A stretch of 64,000 nucleotides of DNA from the NCBI RefSeq assembly GCF_003611035.1, contig NZ_CP030033.1:2294001-2358000 (forward strand). The letters run 5' to 3'. Positions 7,715 through 16,000 of this stretch are shown one piece after another. The position numbers and the translations under genes were made by a program. The DNA comes from Cryobacterium soli. Lineage in GTDB: Bacteria; Actinomycetota; Actinomycetes; Actinomycetales; Microbacteriaceae. The notes beneath the pieces are model-generated. The model did not search any database. It saw nothing but the letters and a program-made list of their open reading frames with translations, and was not told the origin of the DNA. Each line of letters starts with the position of its first letter. The first letter of the stretch is position 1.

Positions 7715-9177
7715 GCGCGGCGAACGGCACCGTCGCCGCGGTCGACCTGGGCGCGTCGAGCGGCCGGGTGATGCTCGGGCAGGTCGGCCCGAACCGGCTC
7801 GACCTGCACTCGGTGGCCCGGTTCCCGAACAATCCGGTGCGCACCATCGACGGCCTGCACTGGAACATCCTGGAGCTGTACCGCAACTCGCTCGGCGGCC
7901 TGCGCGCGGCCACGCGGGAGGCTCCCGAGCTGGCCAGCGTCGGGATCGATTCCTGGGCCGTCGACTACGCGCTCCTGCGCGGCGACCGGATGCTGGGGGC
8001 CCCCTTCCACTACCGGGACGACCGCACCGCAGCAGGGGTGCAGGCCACCCACGCCCTGGTGCCGCCGGCCGAGTTGTACGGCCGGAACGGCCTGCAGGTA
8101 CTGCCCTTCAACACCCTGTATCAGCTGGCGGCGGACCGGGTCGGCGGGGACCTCGCCGTTGCCGACGGTCTGCTGCTGATCCCCGACCTGCTCGGCTTCT
8201 GGCTGACCGGCCGGAGGGTCGCCGAGCGTAGCAACGCCTCGACCACCGGGCTGTTGCGTGCCGTCGGGGGCGCCGCCGCCGACTGGGACACCGAGCTGAT
8301 GGGCCGGCTGAGCTTGCCACGCACACTGTTTCCCGACCTCGTCTCCGCGGGCGAAGCCATCGGGCCACTGCTGCCCGCCGTGGCCGCCGATGTCGGCGCG
8401 AACCGGCTCGAACTGGTGGCGGTGGGCTCGCACGACACCGCATCCGCCGTCGTGGGGGTGCCGATGCTCACCGATGACTGCGCCTACATCTCCAGTGGCA
8501 CCTGGTCGCTCGTGGGGGTCGAACTCTCGGCCCCGGTGCTCTCGGAGGCCAGCCGCGCGGCGAACTTCACCAACGAGGGCGGGGTGGACAATCGTGTGCG
8601 CTACCTGCGCAACGTGATGGGCCTCTGGCTGCTCAGCGAGTCGATCCGCACCTGGGAGCGCGACGGCGACCCCGTCGACCTGCCGGCCCTGCTCGCCCAG
8701 GCCGCCGCACTGCCCGGAGCGACCACCCTCTTCGACGTCGACGACCCCCGCTTCCTGGCGCCGGGAAACATGCCCGATCGTATCGACGAGTACTGCCGGG
8801 AGCACGGCACCCGCCCGCCCGACAGCCGGGCGGAACTGGTGCGTGGCATCGTGGAGAGCCTCGCGGCCGCCTACGCCCGCACCCTCCGCACGATCACCGA
8901 ACTCTCGGGCCAGCCCGTGCGCACCGTGCACCTCGTCGGTGGCGGATCGCAGAACGAGCTGCTCTGCCAGCTCACGGCCGACTACACCGGGTTGCCGGTG
9001 CTGGCCGGCCCGGTGGAGGCCACCGCGATCGGGAACGTACTCCTGCAGGCCCGGGCGCAAGGCTTCGCCAGCGGCAGCCTGGAAAGCCTGCGGGCGCTCG
9101 TGCATCAGTCCTATCCGCCCCGCGTCTACTCGCCGACACCGCGGGCACGGGTCGTGCACGCTAACATTTCAGACTAG
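7711..9177 (+). CDS. rhaB: Rhamnulokinase
   Basis: Phosphorylates L-rhamnulose at C1. It is a 488-residue FGGY-family kinase with the N-terminal nucleotide loop VAAVDLGASSGRVMLG, the sugar-site region SVGIDSWAVDYALL, and the C-terminal ATP-binding segment VHLVGGGSQNELLCQLTAD followed by GPVEATAIGNVLLQA. GTG 7711 overlaps the preceding TGA (GTGA). It is the last rhamnose gene in the window; no transporter gene is next to it, so uptake must be encoded elsewhere. Confidence 0.93.
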   Translation: MSAANGTVAAVDLGASSGRVMLGQVGPNRLDLHSVARFPNNPVRTIDGLHWNILELYRNSLGGLRAATREAPELASVGIDSWAVDYALLRGDRMLGAPFHYRDDRTAAGVQATHALVPPAELYGRNGLQVLPFNTLYQLAADRVGGDLAVADGLLLIPDLLGFWLTGRRVAERSNASTTGLLRAVGGAAADWDTELMGRLSLPRTLFPDLVSAGEAIGPLLPAVAADVGANRLELVAVGSHDTASAVVGVPMLTDDCAYISSGTWSLVGVELSAPVLSEASRAANFTNEGGVDNRVRYLRNVMGLWLLSESIRTWERDGDPVDLPALLAQAAALPGATTLFDVDDPRFLAPGNMPDRIDEYCREHGTRPPDSRAELVRGIVESLAAAYARTLRTITELSGQPVRTVHLVGGGSQNELLCQLTADYTGLPVLAGPVEATAIGNVLLQARAQGFASGSLESLRALVHQSYPPRVYSPTPRARVVHANISD

Positions 9178-9206
9178 GTAGAGCGACACGGAAACGGCGG
9201 GCACGG

Positions 9207-9602
9207 GTGGACCTTCACGCGATCATCTCGATGCTCAGCGAGATCCTCACCATCGTGGGCCTGCTCGTCGGTCTTCCGCTCTACATCGCCGGCCTGTCGG
9301 TGCGTGGTTTCGGCGGCCGCTGGGTGCAGACCGACGGTGTCGTCGCCGCCACCGCGTCCGGCCCGGTGATCCGCTGGTTCGACAGCACCGGCGAAGTGCA
9401 CGAAGCCCTGGCCGACAGCCACGAGACGGTACACCTGGAACCCGGCGACGATGTCACCGTGTGGTTCAGCGCCCGCGCGCCCGAGCGCTGCCGCACCCAC
9501 TCGCCCGACCACGACGGCAAGGCCCTGCGGCTGACCGGATTGATCCTGCTCGCGCTGGGTGTCGCCTCGGCGATCCTGGGGGTCGTGCTGCTGTTCTTCT
9601 AG
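9207..9602 (+). CDS. Small membrane protein, DUF3592-like
   Basis: A 131-residue protein with a membrane segment at about residues 10-32 and a second at about 108-131, enclosing a soluble stretch that runs GRWVQTDGVV ... PGDDVTVWFSARAPERCR. This order (helix, W-x-T-x-G-x-V, a G-D-x-V-x-V strand, helix) resembles DUF3592 proteins, whose function is unknown. The start is GTG 9207, 30 bases after rhaB, with a weak upstream AACGGCGG. It may be read through from the rhamnose operon but has no obvious role there. Confidence 0.7.
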   Translation: MDLHAIISMLSEILTIVGLLVGLPLYIAGLSVRGFGGRWVQTDGVVAATASGPVIRWFDSTGEVHEALADSHETVHLEPGDDVTVWFSARAPERCRTHSPDHDGKALRLTGLILLALGVASAILGVVLLFF

Positions 9603-9728
9603 CCGCTCGAGCTGCTCGCCACGACCCGACGGTCACGGCGGCGTGCTGCAGGGGTTGCCGTTAGACCCGCGACGACGGATGCTGGCGTTCAGAACCATAT
9701 CCAGAATCTCCATACAGAGAGGTATGCC

Positions 9729-10319
9729 ATGGACAAGATCATCATTCTCACCGGAGACGCCGCTGAGACGCTCGAGGTGTTCTACCCGTACCAGCGCCTG
9801 CGCGAGGCCGGCTACGAGGTGCACATCGCCGCCCCGGAGAAGAAGAAACTGCAATTCGTGGTGCACGACTTCGTCGACGGCTTCGACACCTACACCGAGA
9901 AGCTCGGCCACATGTGGGATGCCGACATCGCGTTCAAGGACGTGAATCCCGCCGACTACCTCGCCGTGGTGGTTCCGGGCGGCCGGGCACCGGAGTACAT
10001 CCGCAACGACGAGGACGCCAAGCGCATCGTGCGGCACTTCTTCGAGACCAACGCGCCGGTCGCCGCGCTCTGCCACGGGCCCATGCTGCTGGCCGCGGCC
10101 GGGGTGCTGCAGGGGCGCACCTCCTCGGCGTATCCCGCCCTCAAACTGGACGTGGAACTGGGCGGGGGCACCTTCGAGAACGGCGCGGCCGTCGTGGACG
10201 GCAACCTGGTCTCCGGCCGGGCCTGGCCCGACCACCCCGAGTGGATGCGCGAGTTCATGAAGCTCCTCGACGACGCCCGGGTGCAGAGCCGGCCCGTGGA
10301 GGCCGCCGCCACCGCGTAG
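9729..10319 (+). CDS. DJ-1/PfpI family protein
   Basis: A 196-residue class I glutamine amidotransferase-like protein of the DJ-1/PfpI group, which includes glyoxalase III-like and protein deglycase members. The nucleophile elbow is AALCHGPMLLAAAGVL with Cys at about residue 116, and VVVPGGRAPEYIRND precedes it as in PfpI. GAGAGGT stands at 9717-9723 before ATG 9729. The activity cannot be chosen from sequence; a role in carbonyl or oxidative stress is the family's common theme. Confidence 0.88.
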   Translation: MDKIIILTGDAAETLEVFYPYQRLREAGYEVHIAAPEKKKLQFVVHDFVDGFDTYTEKLGHMWDADIAFKDVNPADYLAVVVPGGRAPEYIRNDEDAKRIVRHFFETNAPVAALCHGPMLLAAAGVLQGRTSSAYPALKLDVELGGGTFENGAAVVDGNLVSGRAWPDHPEWMREFMKLLDDARVQSRPVEAAATA

Positions 10320-10359
10320 CCTGTATGCACGTGCGCGATTCCCGCGTGCGGCAGAGAGG

Positions 10360-10731
10360 ATGCCCGTGGACACCACACTGCTCCGGCGTTTTGTCGCCGT
10401 CGCCGAGGAACTGGACATCGCCCGCGCCGCGAAGAACCTCAACGTGTCGCGCACGACGCTGATGAAGTCGGTCGCCGCGCTGGAGGCCGAGCTCGGAGTG
10501 CCGCTGTTCGAACCCGCCGCCGACAACCCCTTCCTCACCGAAGCCGGGATCGCCCTGTTAGGCGAGTCCAAGGGGCTGCTGGCCCACATGCCACCGGCCG
10601 GCGGCCCCTCCCAGGGCTCGGGCAACAGCAGTGGATCCGGCGGCGGCAAGGCCAAAGCGTCAAAGGGGCGTGGTCGCGCACCCGCCGTCAAAGGCCAGTC
10701 CGCCCCGGGCAAGCGCCGCCAGTCCCGCTGA
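10360..10731 (+). CDS. HTH-only LysR-like protein with basic tail
   Basis: A 123-residue protein. Residues 1-65 match the LysR DNA-binding region (LLRRFVAVAEELDIARAAK then VSRTTLMKSVAALEAELG and VPLFEP), but the usual 200-residue effector domain is absent. In its place is a Gly/Ser-rich linker and a Lys/Arg-rich tail (KAKASKGRGRAPAVKG ... KRRQSR). The frame ends at a normal TGA and no effector-domain remnant is visible downstream, so this looks like a stable form rather than a recent frameshift. Similar Lys/Arg tails occur in actinobacterial nucleoid proteins. It may bind DNA with low specificity; its role is unknown. Confidence 0.75.
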   Translation: MPVDTTLLRRFVAVAEELDIARAAKNLNVSRTTLMKSVAALEAELGVPLFEPAADNPFLTEAGIALLGESKGLLAHMPPAGGPSQGSGNSSGSGGGKAKASKGRGRAPAVKGQSAPGKRRQSR

Positions 10732-10914
10732 CTCCGCCGGGGACATGCGGAAGCGGCTGAGCTGCCTACTCGCCGGTCCGGCGTTCGGCCCTGTGGCGGT
10801 CGGCTGAACCCCGACGACGGGCTCGAACGCGCCTCCCCTGGCGTCGTCGCTCTCCTACCCGCACAACGGGCCGGGTGCCCAGGGTGGATTTTCGCGCGCC
10901 GGCTGGCTAGGCTG
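10732..10914. other. Intergenic stretch with no recognised gene
   Basis: GC-rich sequence between the HTH-only gene and the lldR operator. I see no convincing open frame, terminator or repeat of the two families found elsewhere. Confidence 0.5.
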
Positions 10915-10929
10915 TGTGGTCAGACCACA
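10915..10929. promoter_or_regulatory. LldR/FadR-type operator
   Basis: TGTGGTCAGACCACA is a perfect inverted repeat with a three-base centre and contains the FadR-subfamily pattern TGGTNNNACCA. It lies about 120 bases before lldR and its target lldD, the expected place for lactate-responsive autorepression. Confidence 0.75.
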
Positions 10930-10971
10930 TGCTCGACGCCTGCATGGCGTCAGTACCAGCACACCGCACGC

Positions 10972-11014
10972 CAGCACGCAGCACCCAGCACGCAGCACCC
11001 CAGCACGCAGCACG
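10972..11014. repeat. Tandem repeat in the lldR leader
   Basis: Three head-to-tail copies of CAGCACGCAGCAC(C) with a 14-15 base period occupy 10972-10985, 10986-11000 and 11001-11014. They lie between the operator and the lldR ribosome binding site, so they would form part of the 5' leader. Confidence 0.8.
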
Positions 11015-11048
11015 CCAGACCCACAGCCCGCCAATGGAGGAGGACACC

Positions 11049-11870
11049 GTGACCGTCGACGAACGCCGTGCCTGGGAGATCGTGCTCGCCCACATCGAGG
11101 ACGACCTGCTCGGCGGCCGGCTGAAGCCCGGCGACCGACTGCCCGGCGAGCGCGCCCTGGCCACCGAGCTGGGTGTGGGCCGTTCGAGCGTGCGTGAAGC
11201 CATCCGGGTGCTCGAGGTGCTCGGACTCGTGCGCACCAATGTGGGGTCGGGACCTACCGCCGGTGCGATCATCGTGGCGCTGCCCGGCGGCGGCATGAGC
11301 GCCCTGATGCGCCTCCAGGTTGCCGCGCAGGGCTTCCCGGTGGCCGACATCGTGAAGACCCGGCTCGTGCTGGAGACCGCCGTGGCCGCCGAACTCGCCG
11401 AGGCAGTACTGTCGGCGGCCCTGCTGCATCCCGACCTGATGCACCCCGACCGGTTGGCCCCCGATCTGAGCCGGTGCGCCCAACTGCTCGCCGCGATGGA
11501 TGCCGAGGGCCTGACCGAAGACGAATTCCTCGCCCTCGACGCGGCCTTCCACCTGTCGCTGGCCGAGGCCTGCGGCAACCAGGTCGTGATCGCCACCATG
11601 TCCGGGCTGCGGAACGCCATCGAGGGGTATGTGCGGGCCGGAGTGGCCCGGCTGGCCTCCTGGCCCGACACCAGCACCCGACTGCGCGCCGAGCACCGCG
11701 GCATCCTGGCGGCTATCGAAGCCGCAGACCCGGCCGAGGCCCACAGCCTCGTGCACGCCCATATCTCCGGGTACTACGCCGAGACCCGGCTGACCCCCGA
11801 GCGAAGCCGCTCCTCCGCCTTCCCTGCCACCCCGCCCATCCCCGCCGAGACAGGACCCGTCCATGGTTGA
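11049..11870 (+). CDS. lldR: GntR/FadR family L-lactate-responsive regulator
   Basis: A 273-residue FadR-subfamily regulator. The winged helix spans about residues 4-72 ([20 protein letters not shown] then [14 protein letters not shown]), followed by an all-helical FCD effector domain to about residue 245 with the metal-site helices around [12 protein letters not shown] and [13 protein letters not shown]. The frame is open to 10914, but GTG 11049 is chosen because GGAGGAGG (11036-11043) is five bases ahead; ATG 11034 lies too close to it. It overlaps lldD by eight bases. The operator at 10915-10929 suggests that it represses itself and lldD until lactate is present. Confidence 0.88.
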   Translation: MTVDERRAWEIVLAHIEDDLLGGRLKPGDRLPGERALATELGVGRSSVREAIRVLEVLGLVRTNVGSGPTAGAIIVALPGGGMSALMRLQVAAQGFPVADIVKTRLVLETAVAAELAEAVLSAALLHPDLMHPDRLAPDLSRCAQLLAAMDAEGLTEDEFLALDAAFHLSLAEACGNQVVIATMSGLRNAIEGYVRAGVARLASWPDTSTRLRAEHRGILAAIEAADPAEAHSLVHAHISGYYAETRLTPERSRSSAFPATPPIPAETGPVHG

Positions 11871-13137
11871 CCGCCGCATTCCCAGGATCAAAGACCTTGC
11901 CCCGCTCATGCAGTTCAAGGTTCCAGAGCTCAACGCCAAGAAGCGCCGCCTCGATGCGGCGCTGACCATCCACGACTTGCGGGCCATCGCGAAGAAGCGC
12001 ACCCCCAAGGCCGCGTTCGACTACACAGAGGGAGCCGCGGAGGGAGAGATCTCGCTGCAGCGCGCCCGGCAGGCGTTCGAGGACATCGAATTCCAGCCGT
12101 CGATCCTGCGTGACGTGTCGACCGTGTCCACCGGATGGGACGTGCTCGGCGCGCCCGTCGCCCAGCCGTTCGGCATCGCCCCCACCGGCTTCACCCGCAT
12201 GATGCAGACCGAGGGCGAAATCGCCGGCGCCCACGCGGCCGCGAAGGCCGGCATCCCGTTCTCGCTGTCAACCATGGGCACCACGGCGATCGAAGATGTC
12301 AAGAAGGCCAACCCGCACGGCCGCAACTGGTTCCAGCTCTACATGTGGAAGGACCGCGACCGGTCGATGGCCCTCGTGGAGCGGGCCGCCGCCGCGGGCT
12401 TCGACACCCTGCTCGTCACGGTCGACGTGCCCGTGGCCGGTGCGCGCCTGCGTGACAAGCGCAACGGCTTCTCCATCCCACCGCAGCTCACCCTGGGCAC
12501 CGTGGTCAACGCGCTGCCGCGGCCGGAGTGGTGGATCAACTTCCTGACCACCGAACCGCTCGCCTTCGCCAGCCTCGACCGCTGGAGCGGCACCGTGGGC
12601 GAACTGCTCGACACCATGTTCGACCCCACCGTGACCTTCGAGGACCTCGCCTGGATCAAGGCGCAGTGGCCGGGCAAGGTCGTGGTGAAGGGCGTGCAGA
12701 ACCTCGCCGACGCGAAGAAGCTCGCCGACCTCGGCGTGGACGGCATCACACTGTCGAACCACGGCGGCCGGCAGCTCGACCGCGCTCCGATCCCGTTCCA
12801 CCTGTTGCCCAGCGTGGCCCGCGAGGTGGGCAACGATCTCGAGGTGCACCTGGACACGGGCATCATGAGCGGCGCCGACATCGTGGCCTCCGTGGCGCTC
12901 GGCGCCCGCTTCACCATGATCGGCCGCGCCTACCTCTACGGCCTGATGGCCGGCGGCGAGGCCGGCGTGGACCGGGCCATCCAGATCCTGTCCGATCAGG
13001 TGGCCCGCACCATGCGGCTGCTGGGCGTGAACTCGCTTGAGGAACTCGAGCCCGCCCACGTCACCCAGCTCACCCGACTGGGCCGCATCGACCCGCTGGC
13101 CGCGCAGGCCGTGGAGGCCCTGCCCGGCCGCTTCTAG
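11863..13137 (+). CDS. lldD: FMN-dependent L-lactate dehydrogenase (alpha-hydroxy-acid dehydrogenase)
   Basis: Oxidises L-lactate to pyruvate with FMN, passing electrons to the respiratory chain. The 424-residue protein has the TIM-barrel family marks [14 protein letters not shown] (FMN phosphate side), [30 protein letters not shown], the Lys in VVKGVQ, and the catalytic His/Arg block [12 protein letters not shown]. It is translationally coupled to lldR. It could also take lactate from rhamnose breakdown by the upstream locus. Related glycolate or mandelate enzymes share these motifs, but the LldR context favours lactate. Confidence 0.9.
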   Translation: MVDRRIPRIKDLAPLMQFKVPELNAKKRRLDAALTIHDLRAIAKKRTPKAAFDYTEGAAEGEISLQRARQAFEDIEFQPSILRDVSTVSTGWDVLGAPVAQPFGIAPTGFTRMMQTEGEIAGAHAAAKAGIPFSLSTMGTTAIEDVKKANPHGRNWFQLYMWKDRDRSMALVERAAAAGFDTLLVTVDVPVAGARLRDKRNGFSIPPQLTLGTVVNALPRPEWWINFLTTEPLAFASLDRWSGTVGELLDTMFDPTVTFEDLAWIKAQWPGKVVVKGVQNLADAKKLADLGVDGITLSNHGGRQLDRAPIPFHLLPSVAREVGNDLEVHLDTGIMSGADIVASVALGARFTMIGRAYLYGLMAGGEAGVDRAIQILSDQVARTMRLLGVNSLEELEPAHVTQLTRLGRIDPLAAQAVEALPGRF

Positions 13138-13144
13138 CGGGCGC

Positions 13145-14419
13145 TCAGGCGGCGAATTCCTCCAGTACGGCCGCGAGCTGGTCCACGGCCCAGTCGAGGT
13201 CCTCGGCCGAGACCACGAGGGGCGGGGCGAGGCGGATGGTGGAGCCGTGCGTGTCCTTCGCGAGCACGCCGCGCTCCATCAGGGCCTCGCACACCGCGCG
13301 GCCGCTGGCCAGGGCCGGGTCGATGTCGATCCCGGCCCACAGGCCGGCGCCGCGCACCTCGAGCACGCCGTGCCCGACCAGGCCGAGCAGACGCTCGTGC
13401 AGGTGGGCGCCGAGCTCCCGCGCCCGCTGCTGGTACTCGCCGGTGGCGAGCAGGTTCACCACGGCCAGGCCCACGGCCGCGGCGAGCGGGTTGCCGCCGA
13501 AGGTGGACCCGTGCTCGCCCGGACGCAGCACGCCGAGGATGTCGGCGTTGCCGACCACCGCGGACACCGGCACGATGCCGCCGCCGAGGGCCTTGCCGAG
13601 CAGATAGAGATCGGGCACGACGCCGGCGAGTTCGACCGCGAAGGTGGCGCCGGTGCGGCCGAGTCCGGACTGGATCTCGTCGGCGATGAAGAGCACGTTG
13701 TGCCGGGTGGTGATCTCCCGCACGGCAGGCAGGTAGTCGGCGGGCGGTACGACGATGCCGGCCTCGCCCTGGATGGGTTCGAGCAGCACGGCCACGGTGT
13801 TCTCGTCGATGGCCGCCTCGAGCGCGGCGGCGTCACCGTAGGGCACGGTGCGGAAGCCCGGCGTGAACGGGCCGAAGTCGGCGCGGGCGGAATCGTCGTC
13901 GGAGAAGCTGATGATGGTGGTGGTGCGGCCGTGGAAGTTGCCGCCGGCCACGATGATGTTGGCCATCCCCGCGGCGACGCCCTTCACCCGGTAGCCCCAG
14001 GCACGGGCGACCTTGATGCCGGACTCCACGGCTTCGGCGCCGGTGTTCATCGGCAGCACCATGTCTTTGCCGGCGAGCTTGGCCAGCGCGGTCACGAACG
14101 GGCCCAGCTGGTCGTTGTGGAAGGCACGGCTGGTGAGCGTGATGCGCCCGAGCTGGGCGCGCGCGGCATCCAGCAGCACGGGGTTGGAGTGGCCGAAGTT
14201 GACCGCGGAGTACGCCGCCAGGCAGTCCAGGTAGCGCTTACCGTTGATGTCGGTGACCCAGGCGCCGTCACCGGAGGCGACCACCACGGGCAGTGGGTGG
14301 TAGTTGTGCGCGGCGTGCGCATTCTCCAGCGCAATGGCCGCCGCCGGGTCGGTCAGGCCCACCTGGGCGGTCAGGCCGGTCGAATCGGCCAACTCGGCCT
14401 GGTTGATCGGGGCGCTCAT
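13145..14419 (-). CDS. rocD: Ornithine aminotransferase
   Basis: Transfers the delta-amino group of ornithine to 2-oxoglutarate, giving glutamate 5-semialdehyde. The 424-residue class III PLP enzyme shows NYHPLPVVVASGDGAWVTDI at the N-terminus, the cofactor Asp in FIADEIQSGLGRTG and the Schiff-base Lys in LGKALGGGIVP. ATG 14419 overlaps the stop of the guanidine hydrolase as ATGA; a longer frame to 14443 would overlap more with no gain. It ends seven bases from lldD, which is convergent. The pair with the next gene suggests arginine or ornithine breakdown controlled by the divergent Lrp regulator. Confidence 0.93.
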   Translation of the reverse strand: MSAPINQAELADSTGLTAQVGLTDPAAAIALENAHAAHNYHPLPVVVASGDGAWVTDINGKRYLDCLAAYSAVNFGHSNPVLLDAARAQLGRITLTSRAFHNDQLGPFVTALAKLAGKDMVLPMNTGAEAVESGIKVARAWGYRVKGVAAGMANIIVAGGNFHGRTTTIISFSDDDSARADFGPFTPGFRTVPYGDAAALEAAIDENTVAVLLEPIQGEAGIVVPPADYLPAVREITTRHNVLFIADEIQSGLGRTGATFAVELAGVVPDLYLLGKALGGGIVPVSAVVGNADILGVLRPGEHGSTFGGNPLAAAVGLAVVNLLATGEYQQRARELGAHLHERLLGLVGHGVLEVRGAGLWAGIDIDPALASGRAVCEALMERGVLAKDTHGSTIRLAPPLVVSAEDLDWAVDQLAAVLEEFAA

Positions 14420-15276
14420 CGGCGCAGCTCCAGGGTGCAGCACTTCACGCCGCCGCCGCCGAGCAGCAGCTCGGACAGGTCCACACCGATCGGGTTGTAG
14501 CCACGGTCACGCAGTTGCCGTTCGAAGTCCTTGGCCCGGGCGGCGATCACGACGTTGTAGCCGTCGGAATAGGAATTGAGGCCGAGGATGGCGGCATCCT
14601 CTTCGGTGACGATGATCGCGTCGGGGAAGCGCTCGCGCAGGGTCGCCAGGCTCGGTTCGTCGAAGGCGCTGGGCAGGTAGGCGATGTTGGTGTCATCGAG
14701 CACGGCCACGGCGGTGTCGAGGTGGTAGAAACTCGGGTTCACCAGCTTGAGGGTGATTACCGGGCGATTGTAGATACCCGAGACCTCTTCGTGGCTGTTC
14801 GAGGCGCTGCGGAACCCGGTTCCGGCCAGGATCACATCGCCGACGAGCAGGAAGTCGCCCTCGCCCTCGTTGATCTCGACGGGCTCACGCACGTCGAAGC
14901 CGTTGGCGCCGAACCAATCCATGTAGGCCGGGCCCTCGGGCTGGCGCTGAGGGTAGGTGAACTTGGCGCCGTAGGCGATGCCGTCGATGACGAAGCCACC
15001 GTTGGCCGCGTAGACCATGTCGGGGAGTCCATCGATCGGGTCGATCAGGCGCACGTCGAAGCCGAGGCCGACATAGGTGTCGTACAGGGTCTGCCACTGG
15101 GCGACAGCAAGGCTCGTGTCGGTGGGCAGGGCCGGGTCCATCCAGGGATTGATCCGGTAGACCACCGTGAAGAATTCGGGCTTGCACATCAGGATCGTGC
15201 GGGTGACCGGCGTGCGAGTGACCGGCGCGGGCGCGACGGACTCGTTCGGGGTAGCGGATGCGACATCAAGTGACAC
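14416..15276 (-). CDS. ddaH: Dimethylargininase-family guanidine hydrolase, probable arginine dihydrolase
   Basis: A 286-residue amidinotransferase-fold hydrolase. It has MCKPEFFTVVYRINPWMDP near residue 25, DMVYAANGGFV (substrate Asp), a His in NPSFYHLDTAVAVLDD, and the nucleophile Cys in GGGGVKCCTLELRR at the C-terminus. These resemble the cyanobacterial arginine dihydrolase (ArgZ/AgrE), in which an Asn in the INPWM motif is tied to releasing ornithine plus two ammonia. Coupling to rocD by ATGA overlap fits ornithine as product. GTG 15276 is used because AGAGGAGC lies just upstream; the longer frame to 15444 has no such site. Standard annotation would be dimethylargininase. Confidence 0.82.
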   Translation of the reverse strand: MSLDVASATPNESVAPAPVTRTPVTRTILMCKPEFFTVVYRINPWMDPALPTDTSLAVAQWQTLYDTYVGLGFDVRLIDPIDGLPDMVYAANGGFVIDGIAYGAKFTYPQRQPEGPAYMDWFGANGFDVREPVEINEGEGDFLLVGDVILAGTGFRSASNSHEEVSGIYNRPVITLKLVNPSFYHLDTAVAVLDDTNIAYLPSAFDEPSLATLRERFPDAIIVTEEDAAILGLNSYSDGYNVVIAARAKDFERQLRDRGYNPIGVDLSELLLGGGGVKCCTLELRR

Positions 15277-15454
15277 GGGAGCTCCTCTGTTGGCGATCCG
15301 TCGGCGGAGGCCTGGGCGGAACGCGGGTGGGTGGCGGACCAGGTCGCTCTCGAGAGCCCGGCGCGACCGGTGAGACCGTTCGCGCAGGGACGCCGGTTCC
15401 AGTCTCACACAGCATGAATCGACGTTTCCTGCGAATCCGCGCATGGAACACGCG

Positions 15455-15467
15455 TTTCATATGGAAA
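15455..15467. promoter_or_regulatory. Possible Lrp/AsnC operator
   Basis: TTTCATATGGAAA is nearly palindromic (TTTC ... GAAA) and lies in the gap between the divergent ddaH-rocD and lrp genes, about 30 bases before lrp. It is a candidate only. Confidence 0.35.
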
Positions 15468-15485
15468 GCACGCAATTTCGGCGCG

Positions 15486-15491
15486 TACACT
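15486..15491 (+). promoter_or_regulatory. -10 element for a leaderless lrp transcript
   Basis: TACACT is followed by six bases and then ATG 15498, so transcription would begin at or next to the start codon. Confidence 0.5.
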
Positions 15492-15497
15492 CGAGGG

Positions 15498-15935
15498 ATG
15501 GACAACCTCGATCGCGGCATTCTCGACCTTCTCCGCCAGAACGCCCGGGCCGGTTACGGCGATATCGGCTCCGTGGTGGGTCTGTCGGCCTCGGCCGTCA
15601 AGCGCCGGGTGGACAAGCTCGTCGCCGACAAGGTTATCCGCGGCTTCACGATCCAGGTCGACCCGTCGATCGACGGGATGAGCACGGAGGCCTATGTGGA
15701 GCTGTTCTGCCGCGGAACCGTCGCTCCCGACGAGCTGCTGCGCATCCTCTCCGGCGTTCCGGAGGTCGTGGACGCCGGCACCGTGACCGGCAGCGCCGAT
15801 GCCATCGTGCACATCCGCGCCCGGGACATCCCGGGGCTCGAGGCCGCGCTGGAGAAGGTGCGCCTAGCGCCCAACGTCGACCACACCCGCAGCGCGATAG
15901 TGCTCACCCGGCTGATCCACCGCGGCGCCGAATAG
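15498..15935 (+). CDS. Lrp/AsnC family regulator
   Basis: A 145-residue feast/famine regulator: an N-terminal HTH (LDRGILDLLRQNARAGYGDI then VVGLSASAVKRRVDKLV) and a RAM ligand-binding domain from about residue 65. The frame is open to 15258, but the domain starts at ATG 15498, six bases after TACACT, so a leaderless start is likely. It diverges from ddaH-rocD and probably activates them in response to arginine, ornithine or another amino acid. That role rests on context. Confidence 0.9.
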   Translation: MDNLDRGILDLLRQNARAGYGDIGSVVGLSASAVKRRVDKLVADKVIRGFTIQVDPSIDGMSTEAYVELFCRGTVAPDELLRILSGVPEVVDAGTVTGSADAIVHIRARDIPGLEAALEKVRLAPNVDHTRSAIVLTRLIHRGAE

Positions 15936-15947
15936 CGCCACGGGGCC

Positions 15948-15976
15948 TTGACGCGTCCGACCCGGCTTGTTAGCTT
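15948..15976 (+). promoter_or_regulatory. Promoter for the membrane protein-GntR pair
   Basis: TTGACG (15948-15953) and TAGCTT (15971-15976) are 17 bases apart, close to the housekeeping sigma consensus, and lie 25 bases before ATG 16001. Confidence 0.6.
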
Positions 15977-16000
15977 GGTACAAACGTCAAACAAAAAAGG

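Noticed and set aside
10972..11014. CRISPR-like array
   Set aside because: Three 14-15 base units in tandem with no spacers; it is a simple tandem repeat.
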